Part shown: positions 62,717 to 64,000 of the stretch, piece by piece
Layout of the letters: the number at the start of each line of letters is the position of its first letter
Numbering within the stretch: position 1 is the first letter of the stretch
Assembly (NCBI GenBank): GCA_028868825.1
Contig: JAGWTU010000017.1
Coordinates: forward strand, 1 to 64,000
DNA length: 64,000 bases
Origin: Burkholderiales bacterium
Lineage (GTDB): Bacteria > Pseudomonadota > Gammaproteobacteria > Burkholderiales > Burkholderiaceae_C
Direction: 5' to 3'
Position numbers and translations under genes: made by a program
Notes under the pieces: model-generated
Told to the model about the DNA's origin: nothing
Databases searched by the model: none
What the model saw: the letters and a program-made list of their open reading frames with translations, nothing else

Positions 62717-64000
62717 TCAGTGCAGGCCCAGCAGGCGGACCACGTCGTTGAAGAGGGCGACCGACATCAGCGCGAGCAGCACCACGATGCCGCCGCGCTG
62801 CAGTCGCTCCAGCCAGGTCTCGGAGACCGGGTGGCCGGTGATGGCCTCGAAAATGTAATACATCAGGTGGCCGCCATCGAGCATCGGCAGCGGCATCAGG
62901 TTGAGCACGCCGAGGCTGACGCTGACCAGGGCCAGGAAGCCGAGGTAATAGGCCAGGCCCTCGTGCACCGACTGGCCGGCGTAGTCGGCGATCGTCAGCG
63001 GCCCGCTGAGGTTCTTGATCGAGGCCTGGCCGATGACCATGCGGCCGAGCATGCGCACCGTCAGCGACGAGATGTCCCAGGTGCTGCGCAGGCCCTCGGT
63101 GAGGCCGTCGATCGGGCCCAGCCGCACCGTGATCATCTGCGGCTGCAGGGCGATGCCGGCGCCGATGCGGCCTATCGTCTTCTGGCCGTCGAGTTCGGCG
63201 TTCGGCGTCACGTCGAGCGCAACCTCGGCAGCGCCGCGCTGCACGACCCAGTGCTGCGCGATGCCGCGGCCGTCGCGCACCGCGCCGCGGATGCGTTCGA
63301 CGAGCGAACGCGAATCGCTGTAGGCCGCGCCGTCGACGCTGAGCACGCGGTCGCCGGCGCGCAGGCCGGCCTTGGCCGCCGGGCTGCCGGGCTGGATCTG
63401 GCTGAGCACCGGCGTGCCGTAGGCGTCGCCCAGGCCGATGCGCTTGGCGAGCGCGGCATCGACCTCGCGCGCCGGCGTCGGCGGCAGTTCGAGCGTCACG
63501 GTGCGCGGGCCGCGGCCCTCGGCATCGGTCAGGCGCAGTTGCAGCGGGTGGCCCTGCAGCGCCGCGTCGGTGACGCGCCAGCGCAGGTCGGGCAGCGAGC
63601 GCACGTCGTGCCAATCGCCGACGCCCTGGCCGTCGTCGACGGCCACCGCGCGTACCCAGTCGCCGGCGTGCATGCCGGCCTGCTCGGCCAGGCTGCCGGC
63701 CACCGGCGCGCCGAGCAGCGCCTTGGGCTCCTGCACGCCGATCCAATGCGCGCCGGCGTAGAGGAAGACGGCGAGCAGCAGGTTCGCCAGCGGCCCGGCG
63801 AGCACGATGGCCGAACGCGCCCACAGCGGCTTGCGGTTGAAGGCGCGCTGCAGTTCGGCCGCGGGCACCTCGCCCTCGCGCTCGTCGAGCATCTTCACGT
63901 AGCCGCCCAGCGGCAGCGCGCAGACGACGAATTCGGTCGCGTCGGCGCCGCGCTGGCGCCGCCACAGCACGCGGCCGAAGCCGACCGAGAAGCGCAGCAC
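62717..64000 (-). CDS. rseP: RIP metalloprotease RseP, N-terminus outside window
   Basis: The visible 427 residues are the C-terminal part of the site-2 protease that cleaves anti-sigma factor RseA. The GYVKMLDEREGEVP segment at about residues 33-46 and two PDZ domains (about 100-300) are family-typical. NLMPLPMLDGGHLMYY near 368 supplies the second catalytic Asp. The first membrane helix with HExxH lies beyond position 64000. It heads the bamA-lpx operon in the usual order. Confidence 0.94.
   Translation of the reverse strand: MLRFSVGFGRVLWRRQRGADATEFVVCALPLGGYVKMLDEREGEVPAAELQRAFNRKPLWARSAIVLAGPLANLLLAVFLYAGAHWIGVQEPKALLGAPVAGSLAEQAGMHAGDWVRAVAVDDGQGVGDWHDVRSLPDLRWRVTDAALQGHPLQLRLTDAEGRGPRTVTLELPPTPAREVDAALAKRIGLGDAYGTPVLSQIQPGSPAAKAGLRAGDRVLSVDGAAYSDSRSLVERIRGAVRDGRGIAQHWVVQRGAAEVALDVTPNAELDGQKTIGRIGAGIALQPQMITVRLGPIDGLTEGLRSTWDISSLTVRMLGRMVIGQASIKNLSGPLTIADYAGQSVHEGLAYYLGFLALVSVSLGVLNLMPLPMLDGGHLMYYIFEAITGHPVSETWLERLQRGGIVVLLALMSVALFNDVVRLLGLH

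Overview
The window is about 64 kb of high-GC DNA from a Gram-negative bacterium, most likely a betaproteobacterium of the order Burkholderiales (Rubrivivax/Leptothrix/Rhizobacter-like). This is inferred from gene content and order, not from a search. The clearest marker is the envelope operon rseP-bamA-skp-lpxD-fabZ-lpxA-lpxB-rnhB-trmH at the right end. An SHP-type cytochrome cluster with a QseBC-like pair and the aat-bpt pair also fit.

Layout. 0-9.4 kb: lolC (partial)-lolD, a PHP phosphoesterase, an RhlE-type helicase, an Aer-like chemoreceptor behind a sigma-28-type promoter, FKBP, GluQ-RS, and a LysR/pirin/flavodoxin group. 9.6-12.9 kb: a selenoneine biosynthesis locus. senA reads leftward and senB-senC(selD) reads rightward, with only 17 bp between the divergent start codons. 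12.9-16 kb: a decaying segment with a GH84-like remnant, intact DsrE-like and ArsR-rhodanese genes, a metallo-beta-lactamase fragment and an MFS gene with an internal deletion. 16-18.3 kb: an exported subtilase ending in seven perfect GLVLSE repeats. 18.5-23 kb: two divergent GGDEF-EAL proteins whose domain degeneracies are complementary.

22.9-36.1 kb: a leftward glycan-utilisation locus. It holds a GH1 beta-glucosidase, LacI regulator, TonB-dependent receptor, GH144-like Tat lipoprotein, ABC sugar-binding lipoprotein, two permeases and a large exported six-hairpin glycosidase. Several genes are translationally coupled. A textbook LacI-family operator lies 35 bp before the first gene. The combination suggests uptake and hydrolysis of a beta-glucan, possibly beta-1,2-glucan.

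36.3-45.2 kb: an orphan secreted protein, a P-type ATPase remnant, a QseBC-like system followed upstream by shp-dhc-cytochrome b561 with a PmrA/QseB-like direct repeat, a CDF metal exporter, an M3 oligopeptidase and a coiled-coil periplasmic gene broken by one amber codon. 45.3-50.1 kb: a SRPBCC protein and a tightly overlapped yaeQ-prolyl oligopeptidase-aat-bpt run (N-degron tagging). 50.1-55 kb: a Nudix-metallo-beta-lactamase fusion, a lower-GC patch with one small membrane protein, AcuI and an MFS transporter. 55-64 kb: the lipid A/outer-membrane assembly operon, ending in a truncated rseP.

No rRNA, tRNA, CRISPR array, transposase or phage gene was recognised. The strongest stories are the selenoneine cluster, the beta-glucan locus and the number of visibly broken genes (GH84, MBL, MFS, P-type ATPase, coiled-coil protein).
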